Origin: Synanceia verrucosa
Lineage: Eukaryota > Chordata > Actinopteri > Perciformes > Synanceiidae
Assembly (NCBI GenBank): GCA_029721515.1
Contig: CM056553.1
Coordinates: forward strand, 7,260,349 to 7,324,348
Reading direction: 5' to 3'
DNA: 64,000 bases
In this document: positions 10,133 through 22,560 of the stretch, in pieces
How positions within the stretch are numbered: the stretch's first letter is position 1
Layout of the letters: each line of letters opens with the position of its first letter
Program-made: the position numbers and the translations under genes
The notes under the pieces: generated by a model
The model's database searches: none
What the model was told of the DNA's origin: nothing
What the model saw: the letters and a program-made list of their open reading frames with translations, nothing else

Positions 10133-13069
10133 ATGTAAAACAACTAATTGACTACAGAAATCTCAAAATAACAGTCGACTGATCGATTGAGGGGAGGGAA
10201 GCCTTGTAAAATACCATTATACCTACTTGGTTACTTTCCACCACTTATAACTTCTTTTGTGAGCCTTATTTTAAAGTTTTATTTTGTGGTGTGGTGTGGA
10301 TTTAAGACACAAAATTTACAGAAGTGCTGAAAGTGGCAGAGGCAAAGGACGCTACATCACACTTAACCACAGGGGGTCGCTAGTGTCCAACATATTCCTG
10401 CTCCTATCCTCTCTTCAGCCTCGGTGAACACCCTGTTCTTCAAGAAGCTTTCTCCATTATAGGTGATTTCATTCACAATCAACAGGACACAAAGCCATGG
10501 CTAGGTGCACGTCTGCATGCATGTGTGCATCTGTGTGTGTCAGGGGGATCTGGTGTCAGCCATCAGCCACACTGTAGCCTGGCGATGAGACTCAAAGTTA
10601 TGGACCAATATTAATAAATGGTAGCCCTGGCAACAGTGTTCAGAGTGTGAGTCAGAGGAGCTCAGGCAGAGGGGAAGGCAGGGCACCACGGCCAAACATG
10701 GATGCTCTCTGAAAACCACCTCCAGTGTCACATCTGTGCCAAACAAGAGTTTACAGGACGGACTGAATTAAATCAACTCAACACAAAATAATTACAGCTC
10801 TTACAGCAGAGGGATATTTTTGGGGAGATTTGGCACCGAGGTATTCACAGATTTGTTTGCTTTGTGTCGTTTAAGTCAACACAGATCAAACACACAGCAC
10901 TGCAAAACCAAAGCAATTACATTAAATGACTTGTGCTGCAGTGTTTGAATGGTTCAAACAACATGACGGATTAGAGTACAGTAAACAGTGGAGGGAACAG
11001 GCTACATCATGGGTGTTCCCCCTGCTGCTCAGGGAGTGATGAGATGTATTGTGGTTGCGATGCACATTCTCCTGTATCTCTGAGGAGTAAATGATATTTT
11101 AAAGCAACAATAATGGCTGTTGTGAACTTTTAGGGTTATTAACTGGGCATAAATCAGTTAAACTGCCACAGACAGTGGACTCCAGCCTCCAGAGCCCCAC
11201 TAGTCCTTCTAATGTGGTCTACAGAGGTACAGAAGGTTGTAGAGAGTGAAAGATAATGAGGAAACTTTAAGACAAATTGAGAAAGAGAAAGGCCATAAAT
11301 ATGTAGAAGAAAAGAAGTTAATTAGTAGCAGTCCTGCCCTGTTATGCAGTCAAGGGTTTTGTGACCTCAGTCACGTATACACAGTGCAGTCCTGTATGCA
11401 GCCGTCAGTCTCTGTATAAAGTAAACAACAACTGGTCATGTTGGGGTCACTCACTTCCAATCCACTAGCTGCCTTTGTTTGCTGTCCCTCTGCAGAGGCA
11501 GGGGGAAGCTGATTACAAATCTGGCCACTTCCCCAGATTACAGCAACATAACACTTGAACATTTCTGCACTGCTTGATTCAGATTTTCCAATTTTATATT
11601 TGTTCAAAAACCCTATGAGTGTTTTTTATATGGAGAACAAGTTCAAACTTCAAAAAATGTATATGCTTTTTGTGTATTGTACATTGACCTCTCACTGAGC
11701 TGTATTGACATACTTAACATACACAAGAAAGAAGACAAATAAGCAGGCATGTGGACAGGGATAAAAAAAAGATATACTTTTGAGGAAAAAAAAACACAGT
11801 ACTGAATGAGTTTTCAAATTCAACAAGGCTGAGATGTATTGTTTAAATCTGCAATAAGTATTTGTTTTGATCATTTCAGCAGAAACACACTAAACAGTGT
11901 TAATTCATGAGTACATGAGCACCTTATAAATTTGATTTGGCCAACATTTAACCAAACTGTTTTACAGTATTTACACATCTAGGAGACACAGAGAAACATT
12001 CACTGGGAGTTGTTTATGGCCACCTGCTCTGTTTTGGGTCTCCACCAACTCCTGAGGTGAATATCTGGCTCTTAGCTGCTAAACACATCATCTTAGTTCA
12101 CCATATAGTCGCTAACTGTGACTGTCTGCTGTTTGGTGCTGAGCAGGGATGGTAGAGCAGATGTATAACAGTGGTTTAGCTGAGCTTTTTCAGTGACAAC
12201 TGAAATGGTGAAGTAGCAGGTAACAAAAAGGTTTTTTAAAACTGGTTTGTCTCGTAAAAGCTGGGACAAACTTACGTACGTTGACACTCATCACCTTAAT
12301 CTACTCACAAACATACATTACAAGATCTTTGAATATAGTCAGATTAGAATTTGCACACCTAAAGTTAGATGGATGAGTTCAAAGAAAACAAAGAAATAAA
12401 AGCTCTTAAAAAGCTCATAGTTACACTGAGGGTTATCATTAAACATCATTAAACCAATCCAGACCTTTGAATCTAAAGGTAAACTGAAATTATAAATATT
12501 ATAACACAAAATGACATTTACTGTTGTCTTTCACTGCACACTTCCAGTATCAAGTTCAACATCTGACATAATTGACATGCTGCATTTGGAAAAATTTAAC
12601 TTCTTTTCATCTGTGCCATGAAGAATTCCAACATCTTGAAGAAATTAGGAGATTTCAGCACCAGCCATATAAAAAAAGATCTTTTTTTTCTTTACGACAC
12701 AATACATAATTTCGTTGGGAGGAATATCTCCCGCTCTCATTGTGATGACAAACTGCTCTTAAATAGAGCTGGGAGCCTAAGTGAAACCAGATTGTTCAGA
12801 GAGATAGAGGAAGGAGAAGATAACAGGCGGTAAATCAGACGCTGTTGGGAGACAAAGGTTTGCAGCCGGAGATTCACATATAGAACAGGAGAAACACCTT
12901 CCTGCAGTAGCAACAACCAGGAGAGTTATAGCTCCTGTAAAAAAAAAAAGTATAATATCATACTGACATTTTCATTGCAAACCCATATTCCATTTTGAGG
13001 GTGAGCTTCTGAATTGAGCTTGCATTGATGGTGACATTTGCAGCAGAAAAGTGGAACAATGAGTTTATA
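10133..13069. other. intergenic, no gene recognised
   Basis: I see no exon-like frames with splice sites, no RNA gene and no clear repeat, apart from a short A run near 12939. Confidence 0.55.
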
Positions 13070-13530
13070 GCCACTCACATCTCTGCACTTAGAAATAGGC
13101 TTTGAGCTAAATGCTCAACATGCTAACATGCTTACAATGTTCACATCTAAGTATATTATAATGTCTACCGTACTTTAGTTTGACTGCTTTAACGCTGAAC
13201 ATTTCTGAGCATAATACAAACATTAAATAAATGATTCATAACACACAAAAAGTGTTACTAGAATGTCAGATTTCCAGGTGTTTGGTAAAAACACAAAGTA
13301 TTGGACAAATTTCAATTTGTGCCAGATGTGTTGATACTAGCAAGGAGGTCAAGGGATAATCAAAGATGGTACAATTTCTGTAATGTCCAGTTTTCATGGC
13401 AATCCAACCAACAGACCACCACATGGTGGCGCTACAGTAAGCGCTGATAGAAAAAGTGATAGCCAAAGTGAACATGTTGCATCCTCTGGGAACCACAAAT
13501 ACTTGTACCAAATGTAATGCTGGTACGAGT
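13070..13530. repeat. unclassified interspersed repeat R1, copy 2 (longer)
   Basis: The 3' part (13188-13530) matches 9801-10132. The 5' part (13070-13190), with AGCTAAATGCTC, AACATGCTAACATGCTTA and the run up to TACTTTAGTTT, matches 20310-20430. This copy therefore joins two blocks found separately elsewhere in the window. It also contains TCCTCTGGGAACC, echoed at 58679. Confidence 0.7.
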
Positions 13531-15650
13531 GGTTAATATAAAGATATTTCCAGAATAAGTGAAAAGTTAGACCTGCTAAATACAAAACAAAAAAAATATC
13601 ATAAAGATTAATCCTCTGGGCAACGTGACCGTCACCCAACAACATGTAATCAAAGTGACTGAAGGCAAATGAAATTCCCCACCAAACCGGGCTGTGTGAT
13701 ACAACATGGACTAGAGGACTCTGAACTTTAGAACAAGAATGCAGATGGAATAATGACTGATTCTGGCCAGTAGCAGATGATGGACCCTGAGTGTGATTGC
13801 CTGTCGATTCGGCTGCAGATGAATGAGCCGCCTGGCTTTGATGCAGCAGCAGGTCACATGCCTGCTGTCCCTGTGTATGCGTATGCATGTGTGAGGTAAT
13901 GGGGAGCGAGATAGTGAGAAATACCGGGATTACTGGAAGGTCGGGAGCTGTCAGATGAGATGGATGCAAGACTTCTCCTTTGGCGCTCAAATCACACACA
14001 TATACACACTTGGAGGTGGAGGGGCTTGAGTCCCGAGGCGGCAATGCATCACTCATGATGCACAGACACACATGTTTAGATTCAGATGTGTGCATACAAA
14101 CGTGCACATAGAAACTTTAGCCCTCAAACTGCATACATCCTACTGGGCTGCGCTCCAATCAGCAGGATTAATGAAGAGGTATCGCATTTTACAGTAAAGC
14201 AGCGTGTGGGGCTCTGGGGAACAAATGGCTGGAGTCTGCAATTCCTCAAGTCTGTCTTCAATAATGTAATCGACTTCTAGGTTATGAGATAGCATGGTTA
14301 AGGCAATTTGCAGAACTTTGTGGCATGGATGAATTATGTTCCTTAACAAGACCATCACATGCAATCTGCTACTTTCTGTAGACCCTCTCGAGTACCTACT
14401 GTGTAAATATAGTGCTGCTGAAGAGAAGCATGTCAGGAGGTATTTGAAGGAGGAATCCATGACCCATGAGCTCTAAGAGGTTTTGTGAAAAAAATGAATA
14501 ACTTAAAAGTGTTTCATTTGGTGAAACTAAGATAACGTTGAAAAGCTAAAACAAGCCTGTAATAGTCTCAACATTGCAATGGCCTTAATGATGAAATGTC
14601 AAATGAACACTGACCACAGACATGATTTCAGCTCAAGGCTCATTGTGTGGTGACGCTCATGCTTAGATGAGGTTGAAAATATAATATCTTAGGTTAGTTA
14701 GATAACAACCATGTTCACATTCAAAGACTGATTTGGGGAAATGAGTCTTTGGTTTGATGGAAACTGAGGTTAGGGGACAATTACCAGTGTCAGTCAAGAA
14801 ATAATGGCAACCTTTTGGCAAACCCATAGCTTGACTGAAGTAGTTTTTCTGTACTTGATTCTACTTTTTTCCCCAACAAGCCAGGAGCTCATTCTGTGTC
14901 AAGGGCACAGGCTGCTGTCATTCTGGGAAGCTAAAAAACGCTGGCTGATCCGAGTGCAGCTGGTGAGGTGGTGGCATGTTTGGCAGAGCGCAGGACGATA
15001 ACAGTGTGTGCTCGGTGTGAGGTGACAGAGACTTGATCCAGTACTCAGGGGCTCTGGACCCTCACCAGGGAGACTTGTTTCGCCTCCATTTGTCTCTCAG
15101 AGTGTCAAATTCCAAACCACTGAAGGAAAAACCTGACTTGTTACAGACGAGGGTAGAAACATATCAGTGAGAGTACAGTAGATGAGTGTTGGAGTAGCAG
15201 GTTTCTATTGATAAAGGCCTGATAGAGGCTGGAGCGAGAGTATGATATGTTAAGAGCCAGCCGACTAATCCCTCGTTATCAGTGTTTATCTTGGGTCGGG
15301 ATGAAAGCAGCAAAGCTTTGGGGTGTGTACGCAAACTCAGAAGTTATGTGTATTTGTGTGCGATTTGTGCAGTCTGGGGTCTACGGTTTGTCTGATAACA
15401 TGTTAAAACAAAGGTCACACAATGAAGGCCCAATCAGCGACCCACATACTGATAGTGAGAGGGCACTGAATCTGGGCGAAATCACAATCTGAGGTCAAGA
15501 AGGGATCGGGAATCTGAGTACTCAGAGAACAAATGATGAACCAGTTTGAACCAAAGTGTTCAGCTAATCAAAATAATGGCATTGCTATCTCTGAACACAC
15601 AGAGAGATGGCCTCTCTCACTGGAAAATGATGCATTTATCTATATAAAAC
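13531..15650. other. intergenic, no gene recognised
   Basis: The long minus-strand open frame at 13394-14107 reads low-complexity His/Thr/Ser text and overlaps the R1 repeat; I do not regard it as a gene. Nothing else noted. Confidence 0.5.
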
Positions 15651-15662
15651 ATGAAATGTATC
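15651..15662. repeat. left target-site duplication of SINE copy B
   Basis: ATGAAATGTATC, identical to 15830-15841. Confidence 0.85.
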
Positions 15663-15829
15663 ATCCATTATCTACCATTTATCCTCATAGGGTCGCGGGG
15701 GGGCTGGAGCCTATGCCAGCTGTCTTAGGGCGGAAGGCAGGGTACACCCTGGACAAGTCGCCACTCATCACAGGACACAGGAGACAGACAACCACTCACG
15801 CGGACACGGGGAGAACATGCAAACTCCAA
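15663..15829 (-). mobile_element. V-SINE-like retroposon, internally deleted, copy B
   Basis: It has the same 3' half as copy A (GGGTCGCGGGGGGGCTGGAG on the plus strand), then jumps from CCACTCAC at about 15799 directly to GCGGACACGGGGAGAACATG, missing about 106 bp relative to copy E. It is flanked by a perfect 12-bp direct repeat ATGAAATGTATC (15651-15662 and 15830-15841). The duplication directly abuts the deleted form, so the deletion does not disturb the insertion borders. Confidence 0.75.
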
Positions 15830-15841
15830 ATGAAATGTATC
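15830..15841. repeat. right target-site duplication of SINE copy B
   Basis: ATGAAATGTATC, identical to 15651-15662. Confidence 0.85.
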
Positions 15842-18055
15842 TATAATTCTGAAAACTAACACGGTTAGACATGGTCAAACATGGTTTGATTTTAATATGA
15901 TTAAATGAAACTATTCACACAGTAGTTTGAAAAACATTCTTGTGTGTGAGTCGCTGATAAAGTTGTCACTCCGGAGAGAGGAAATGAATTTATACTTAAA
16001 GGAAGTCCTTGGATATGGCATTGTTTTATTTGGCGATGAAGGCGCAGGAGGAAAATACCTACATCTTACAGTTGAATGCAGATGATGTGCAGGAGGCAGC
16101 TTTTTGGCTCCAGAAATAGCTAAAGCCCAAACCAGCATGATTTCAAAACAATGCACCACACACTGCACTCCATCAGACTTCCCCTGGTTGATATTCTGAG
16201 CCTTTTAAATGACGTCCGGTGGCCAGTAAAGCGCAGTGAAGTCAGACAAGAGTGACACAGCCCACAGGAAGATATTGACTTCAGGGACCAAAAGAAAACA
16301 CCCAAACAAGCAGGCAGGCGAGTCAGTAAACAGGAAAATACACAGAGGAAGGCACCTGGTTCAAGTGCACGGTGCCTTCAGGGACATGGGACACACTCCG
16401 GCTCATGCTGTGTTGTTTCCTATTGACACACAGTGTTTCCTTACTTTCGGATATCCTGTATGTGTGTGTGTGTCAGTGAATCTGTCATTGTGTCAGCTTG
16501 TTTGTTCAACGGTTTCTATAATTGGTATCATTAACTGCATTTGGAATTCGCTTCATTTTAATCACATAGGATGTTACTGTATGTGGAGGAATGCCATTGT
16601 GTTCACTAATCTCCATGGATGACCAAGTGATCAGCCACAAACACTTGAGCTCCTGGAGGTGGATGTTCTTCTTTTCCACAAATCCTTAATCATGGATAAG
16701 TTTTAAGTAAATTAGGGACAGCAGGTTGGAAGCAAATGAGGAAAAATCTAATGAGAAATTAATGGAAGCCTTGGTGACTGTGAGGTTAATGAGCCACAAT
16801 TTGGCAAAAAGCAGCTATAATCAATATTTTTTTAAATAACATTTGTAGTCGGAAGGAGAAACACATCTAAACATTAAGAAAGGCTTGGATATCAACAAGA
16901 TATGTGCAAATATCGCAGTGCATTTAATGGTATAGTTAAATAAAAAGGAAGTAAGCTTTTATTTATTTAACTGGTATCGCTTCCTTTTCTTTGTCTTCAG
17001 AAACATGTTGAAACCTTTTAAATTGTGTGTATTTTATGAATTTGGTGGTAGAATTCCTGTACGAATTGTAAAGCTGAGTGTATGCCTATTTCACAACAAG
17101 TGCTCCTATGTATTAAACTAAATAAAATTCTTTCTTCAGTGAAAAAAAATATTGCAGCGCAGACATTTTCAAGAAAGTGGCTGAAGGAGTGAAAAAGGGA
17201 ATCTGTCGTCATCAAATCCACGGCATATGTTAAGTGGAATATGTACAACAGCATGTCAACCTCGTGGTGGAACAAGAGGAAAAGGCTGTGAATCACCAGA
17301 GTCAGTGGACAAAAACTTCAGAGATTTTGTTTGTACAAAAAAATTCAGGTTTTGCGATCATAACTGTTTGTACTTACATTACCATCCCTAGAGCTAGCCA
17401 TTAGCATGGTTAATAAAAAGAAAAAAAAACTGTTTAAAACAACATACTTCCAGAAACAATGAGAGTAAATCAAGAGCTTTGGTTCAACTTACTGCTTATT
17501 TCTCTGCTTGTATCCGAACATTCAGGAGCTCATAATAGGCTTATGAGGGGATCAGCGTGGTGCCTAACTTGACCTCTGACCCAACAGAATAAGGCCTCTG
17601 CACTACTGCAAACAGACAGCTGAAGAAAAAAGGCAGCCACCTCTCAGTCCCAGTGGCTTTTTGCCTTGTCCCCACAAATTCCTCTTCCCCTGTGACACTT
17701 GTAAACTGCTCCACCATAGTAGGCTCTGACCCCCATTACAAAGGGAGGACTGCATGTCAAACTTGGCCGGTCAGGTTGGCCCATTATATGCACTGGTTGG
17801 GGGTTAAGCGGAAACAGAGCTGAGGCTGCTGTCACAGAGAGCTTTAAACCCTTGAGCTGCTGTTTTGATGCATATATGGTATATTTAGAAATCACAGGAA
17901 GTCAAAAACAGTAAATCCTTATTCCTGTTCTTGTTACAGAGAATATAAAATACCTTTGTTATCCCTCATGTAAACTTCTGTGCAACAGGAGGAAGATAAT
18001 GAGGAGACAAACTCAGCAAGGAAGCCAGAACACATCTGAGTAAGGATGAAACACA
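15842..18055. other. intergenic, no gene recognised
   Basis: No gene seen. A short stretch at about 17382-17415 (CCATCCCTAGAGCTAGCCAT, then TTAGCATGG) resembles the end of the R1-type repeats. A short TG run lies near 16461. Confidence 0.5.
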
Positions 18056-18087
18056 CACTATATTGCCAAAAGTATTTGCTCACCCAT
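18056..18087 (+). repeat. left terminal inverted repeat of the Tc1 element
   Basis: Matches the reverse complement of 19268-19299 with a few mismatches near the outer tip. Confidence 0.88.
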
Positions 18088-18188
18088 CCAAATGATCAGA
18101 ATTGCATGTTTCAATCACGTCCACGGCCACAGGTGTATAAAATCAAGCACCTAGGCATGCAGACTGCTTTTACACAATTTGTGAAAGA

Positions 18189-19222
18189 ATGGGTCGCTCT
18201 CAGGAGCTCAGTGAATTCCAGTGTGGAACTGTGATAAGATGCCACCTGTGTAACAAGTCCAGTCGTGAAATTTCCTCACTCCTAAATATTCCACATTCAA
18301 CTGTCAGCTGTATTATAAGAACGTGGAAGTGTTTGGGAACGACAGCAACTCAGCCACGAAGTGGTAGGCCATGTAAACTGACGGAGCGGGGTCAGTGGAT
18401 GCTGAGGCACATAGTGCGAAGAGGTCGGCAACTTTCTGCAGAGTCACTCGCTACAGACCTCCAAACACGTGGCCTTCAGATTAGCTCAAGAACAGTGCAC
18501 AGAGAGCTTCATGGAATGGGTTTCCATGGCCGAGCAGCTGCATCCAAGTAATACATCACCAAGTGCAATGCAAAGCGTTAGATGCAGTGGTGTAAAGCAC
18601 GCCGCCACTGGACTCTAGAGCAGTGGAGACGTGTTCTCTGGAGTGATGAATCACGCTTCTCCATCTGGCAATCTGATGGACGAGTCTGGGTTTGGTGGTT
18701 GCCAGGAGAACGATACTTGTTGGACTGCATTGTGCCAAGTGTAAAGTTTGGTGGAGGGGGGATTATGGTGTGGGGTTGTTTTTCAGGAGCTGGGCTTGGC
18801 CCCTTAGTTCCAGTGAAAGGTACTCTGAATGCTTCAGCATACCGAGACATTTTGGACAATTCCATGCTCCCAACTTTGTAGGAACAGTTTGGAGCTGGCT
18901 CCTTCCTCTTCCAACATGACTGTGCACTAGTGCACAAAGCAAGGTCCATAAAGACATGGATGACATGGATGAGTCTGGTGTGGATGAACTTGACTGGCCT
19001 GCACAGAGTCCTGACCTCAACCCGTTAGAACACCTTTGGGATGAATTAGAGCAGAGACTGAGAGCCAGGCCCTCGCATCCAACATCAGTGTGTGACCTCA
19101 CAAATACACTTCTGGAAGAATGGTCAAAAATTCCCATAAACACACTCCTAAACCTTGTGGACAGCCTTCCCAGAAGAGTTGAAGATGTTATATCTGCAAT
19201 GAGTGGACCAACGTCATACTGA
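18189..19222 (+). pseudogene. Tc1-like transposase, inactivated
   Basis: The frame opens at ATG 18189 with MGRSQELSEFQ and a paired-like helix-turn-helix half containing SREISSLLNIPHSTVSCII, the GRP linker (PRSGRPCKLTERG) and the second helix-turn-helix. The DDE catalytic region follows: the first Asp in LWSDESRFSIW, the glycine-rich box VKFGGGGIMVWGCFSGAG, the second Asp in LFQHDCA, and the final acidic residue in SPDLNPLEHLWDELE. It is broken by in-frame stops at 18549-18551 (TAA), 18579-18581 (TAG) and 18879-18881 (TAG), and by a frame change near 18955-18975 at a repeated ATGGATGA motif. The last frame ends at TAC-TGA near 19222. All three catalytic positions persist, so the decay is moderate. 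Confidence 0.95.
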
Positions 19223-19267
19223 ACCCTATGGATTAGGAATGGGATGTCACTTAAGTTCATATGCGAG

Positions 19268-19299
19268 GTAGGTGAGCAAATACTTTTGGCAATGTGGTG
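19268..19299 (-). repeat. right terminal inverted repeat of the Tc1 element
   Basis: Inverted partner of 18056-18087. Confidence 0.88.
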
Positions 19300-19301
19300 T
19301 A

Positions 19302-20279
19302 TCATATCAATATCACTGATGAGTCATTGCTTTGTAGGGAAAGAAAACACTTGTGTTGATTAATCTCAGAAAATAATGGAGACAGAAAAGCCAAATATTA
19401 ATGTGTTGAATGTTTAATATGGATGTGAAGGCGACAAATCATCCTAACATCTGATACTGAGTGACATATACTGCGCACTATTAAAAAGTACAATAAAAAA
19501 AATTCACCTTCAGTTGGTGAAACTTGTCACTCCAGTCTGAAAGGAGAATTTAATATATGTGAAATTCAGCTGGAGGCTCTGATTTTAATACTCTTCTCTT
19601 GGAAGGAGAATAAAAACAAACGAAGAGACTCTGCTGCAACCCTGTCATGTGCAGGACTTTTATGGGTGTCAGCAGTGACCAACGGAAAAATGAAGCTGCT
19701 GCAGTCGGCACGCACAGGCTGACCTCAGTCGACATATCATCCAGTCTGGCTGTTAGCTCAAACACCTTCTTCTCCCAGCTCTGATGACAACGCTATTTAT
19801 AGCACATTTCAGCCATGTTATTATTACTGAGCTGTACCTTTCAATCTACCCTTATCTGCAATTTAAAGTGATTAAACCAGCCCCCATTTCCAGGTGTTAT
19901 CACTGCGAATGAATGTTATTTCAGCCTTTAAAAACGGCCAACTCCTGACAGACTGACAAACCATGCATGTCATTGAATACATCACTAAGAAAGAAAGAAC
20001 AGGGAGAGCACTGTGTTCATGATACATTTCATTGATGCTGCAGGATTTCAGAGGTTGAGGTGAAAGCAGATATAATGGTGCATTGAGCCATTGTTGTACA
20101 GGCTGTAACAGTGTGCTTTTCATTAGACTGACTTTGCATTGAAATTGAGCAAATCCCCCACAGTTTATACAGCAGTTGTGTGTTAATACTTGTGCTACAT
20201 GCCAGTATTTAACATATAATAAATAATTAATGCGATATAATAAATAATAATGCGATAGTGTGGAGAGAAGAAGTCAAAA
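19302..20279. other. intergenic, no gene recognised
   Basis: No exon-like segment. A 20-bp AT-rich unit (ATAATAAATAATTAATGCG-like) is imperfectly duplicated at about 20216-20258. Confidence 0.5.
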
Positions 20280-20560
20280 TTCATGCTTCTGGTCTTGAAA
20301 CGGCTATCAAATTGAGCAGCACGCAAGAGTTGACAGCTAAATGCTCACATCAGCATGCTAATACGCTTAAAATGTCAATGCTAACATATTGATATTGACA
20401 GAAATTATACTTTCAATCTTAGTTTAGATTGTCAGCATGTTAACATTTGCACTGAACACTTTGCACTGAGGAAATGTGTGAATGTCATTAATTTTGCAGT
20501 TATTTGTTAATACCAATGCCAATAACAAATGTCAAGGCATTTAAATCAAAATGAACCTCT
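20280..20560. repeat. unclassified interspersed repeat, 5' block of the R1 family
   Basis: AGCTAAATGCTC, AGCATGCTAATACGCTTA, the run to CTTAGTTTAG, and CAGCATGTTAACATTTGCAC align with 13070-13190. The 3' R1 block is absent. Confidence 0.55.
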
Positions 20561-22128
20561 GTTCATGGTTACAGTATTTTATATTTGAGTTTATATGTCT
20601 CAACTACTACAGAAATTATTTCTAAACGACAGGACGACAACAAGAGGACCTGGACAAAATGGTCAAATCAGGTGACCAGTGAGGAGCAGCTTTCTGTGGA
20701 TCCGTAACCTCAGTCCTCTCTGTTGATTCATTATCTCAACCCTGTAGTCTCTAACAGTGAAGCAAAAATAAGCAGGACATCTTGGCTAAACAAAAGCATG
20801 GCGCTCATAAATCTCCTAGGGGCCCTCTGAGACCCTCTAGGCCAGCACTGCAGCACAGCAGTGTGGTACCTGCTGGGTGTAGGGTCATAGAGGAAAGGGA
20901 AAGGCATGACACATTGGAACAGCAGGGGATCCAAACTCCTGCTGAGCCACTGCAACCCTTCATGGAGAATTTCCTGATTGTATGTCTAACCTTTTGGCAA
21001 TTTTGTTGACTGCCTGCAGAGCGTAACATGCTTTTTGCCCGAGAGTGCTTGTTTGTAACAGACAGCACAGTTCAAAGAAGGAAAGACATGTTCTCATAGA
21101 GAGTGATAACCATTTTATTTTGAATAACCCATCCCCATAAAAAGTTGACTATGTCTGTCTTAGTACTTCTGTCTGGCACTGATTTCAGGTAATAGCCTTG
21201 TCTTGAGCTTTGCAAAGCTGTTGAAGAGAGGCTTATATGCCTGTTAGGACTCGTAACATAAACCAGCTCCAGATCTAGAGAACAGGCAGGTGTCTGTGGA
21301 GCTGCTACAGACATTTAAATGCTTCTGTAATATTTTATACATTGGTGTGGGGGCTCATTGTTAAACAGGCAGTGAGTCCTGTACATTTAGTCATACTGAA
21401 TAATGCTTGGCAGATTTAAGTGCTAATAGCTCTAGATTTGATACTTTACATTACTTCAACAGTATCTGTTTAGTTTTTTGACTTATTTCCTTCGGGACAA
21501 AGTAGAACAGCAACAGTGATGATCAAATGCACAATAGGAGCTTTTATGGTTAAAGGATAAAATACAAGCTGTGATGCAGGGCCTAGGAACAGTACCATTA
21601 CATGTCAGTTACAGCTGAGTATCATCTGTCTTTCATTGTCACAGACACTTAGATGCATATTGACAAGGCCGAAGCAGAGAGCTGTGCAGCTCTGTTTGAC
21701 ACAATCAGTTGGTTTATGCATTTTACTGTTTATCTGCAGCCATTCAGACTCCTTCAGAGTTTCTGTCCAAATGTCTGTTGTCTCCATCAAATGGTGGACA
21801 TTAATTGATATTGTGATATTAATCTAAGCAGTTTGTAAATATGTAAAATTAAAAATATCAGAGTATTTCTGCTGCTCTGATTTCGACAACGATCTTTAGT
21901 CAGTCTCACTGCAACATATCCTCATGCAGGTCGTGTGACATCTTACGCAAAGTTTTTCCTCCTTGTTTACATATTTTCTACAACTGTCCAGCAAACTAAA
22001 CCTCTTTTTTAAAAGGAAACAACTTTAGGTGACTTGATTAGGTTGCGGGGAAGTTAAAATAACAGCGTTAAATTTCATAATTTATGTATAGAAATTATGT
22101 GACAAACCAACGCCTTCAACTTCATCCT
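20561..22128. other. intergenic, no gene recognised
   Basis: Nothing structured seen. Short overlapping open frames at 20730-21070 lie on both strands without recognisable motifs. Confidence 0.5.
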
Positions 22129-22560
22129 TTTGGCACTTTTCCACAGTCGTGGTACAGTACGGTACAACATGGCTCTACATGGTTGCGGCACTTTTCCACT
22201 AGTACCTGGTACCTGTACTAGGTACTTTTTCCGTACCTTCTCAGCCCTGGTTCCAAGCGAGCCAAAGCGATACTAAAACGTGACGTCAGCCGACTGCCTT
22301 CCACTGATTGGCCAAACTGTCGTCACTGGAAGCATCATTGGAAGCGTCATTGGGTGCACAATGCCAGACTAGACTGTAAAAGCCAAACACTCGCCGCCTG
22401 AAGTCTTCTCTGTCCCTGGAGTCTTCTCCGTCTTTCTTCTTTCACTCTGTGTGACAAAAAGCCACAGAGCGAGCAACAAATACACGATCACTTCAGTGTC
22501 TTCAATGTTGCAGCTACGCCACGCTTCCACTGGTCTTGCGCCTGGTCTACGAAAATAGAG
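22129..22560. repeat. degenerate MITE-like repeat with GTACC-rich core
   Basis: The segment has a repeated GGCACTTTTCCAC (about 22132 and 22188) and clustered GTACC/GGTAC words. The stretch ACTAAAACGTGACGTCAGCC then leads into CCACTGATTGGCCAA. I recognise this combination as a common teleost non-autonomous DNA repeat. The element borders and family are not resolved. Confidence 0.45.

Larger units (their letters stand above)
18056..19299 (+). mobile_element. Tc1/mariner-family DNA transposon, degenerate copy
   Basis: Terminal inverted repeats of about 28 bp, both containing ATTGCCAAAAGTATTTGCTC followed by ACC, lie at 18056-18087 and, inverted, at 19268-19299. A TA dinucleotide abuts the right end (19300-19301). 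The matching left position reads CA, probably a mutated TA target duplication. Length, ends and the transposase fossil all fit the roughly 1.2-kb Tc1 layout. This copy cannot encode an intact transposase, but its ends could still be recognised in trans. Confidence 0.93.

Noticed and set aside
13394..14107. Minus-strand open frame of 237 codons
   Set aside because: Its text is rich in His, Ser and Thr without any domain. It overlaps repeat R1 at one end and lacks splice or promoter support.
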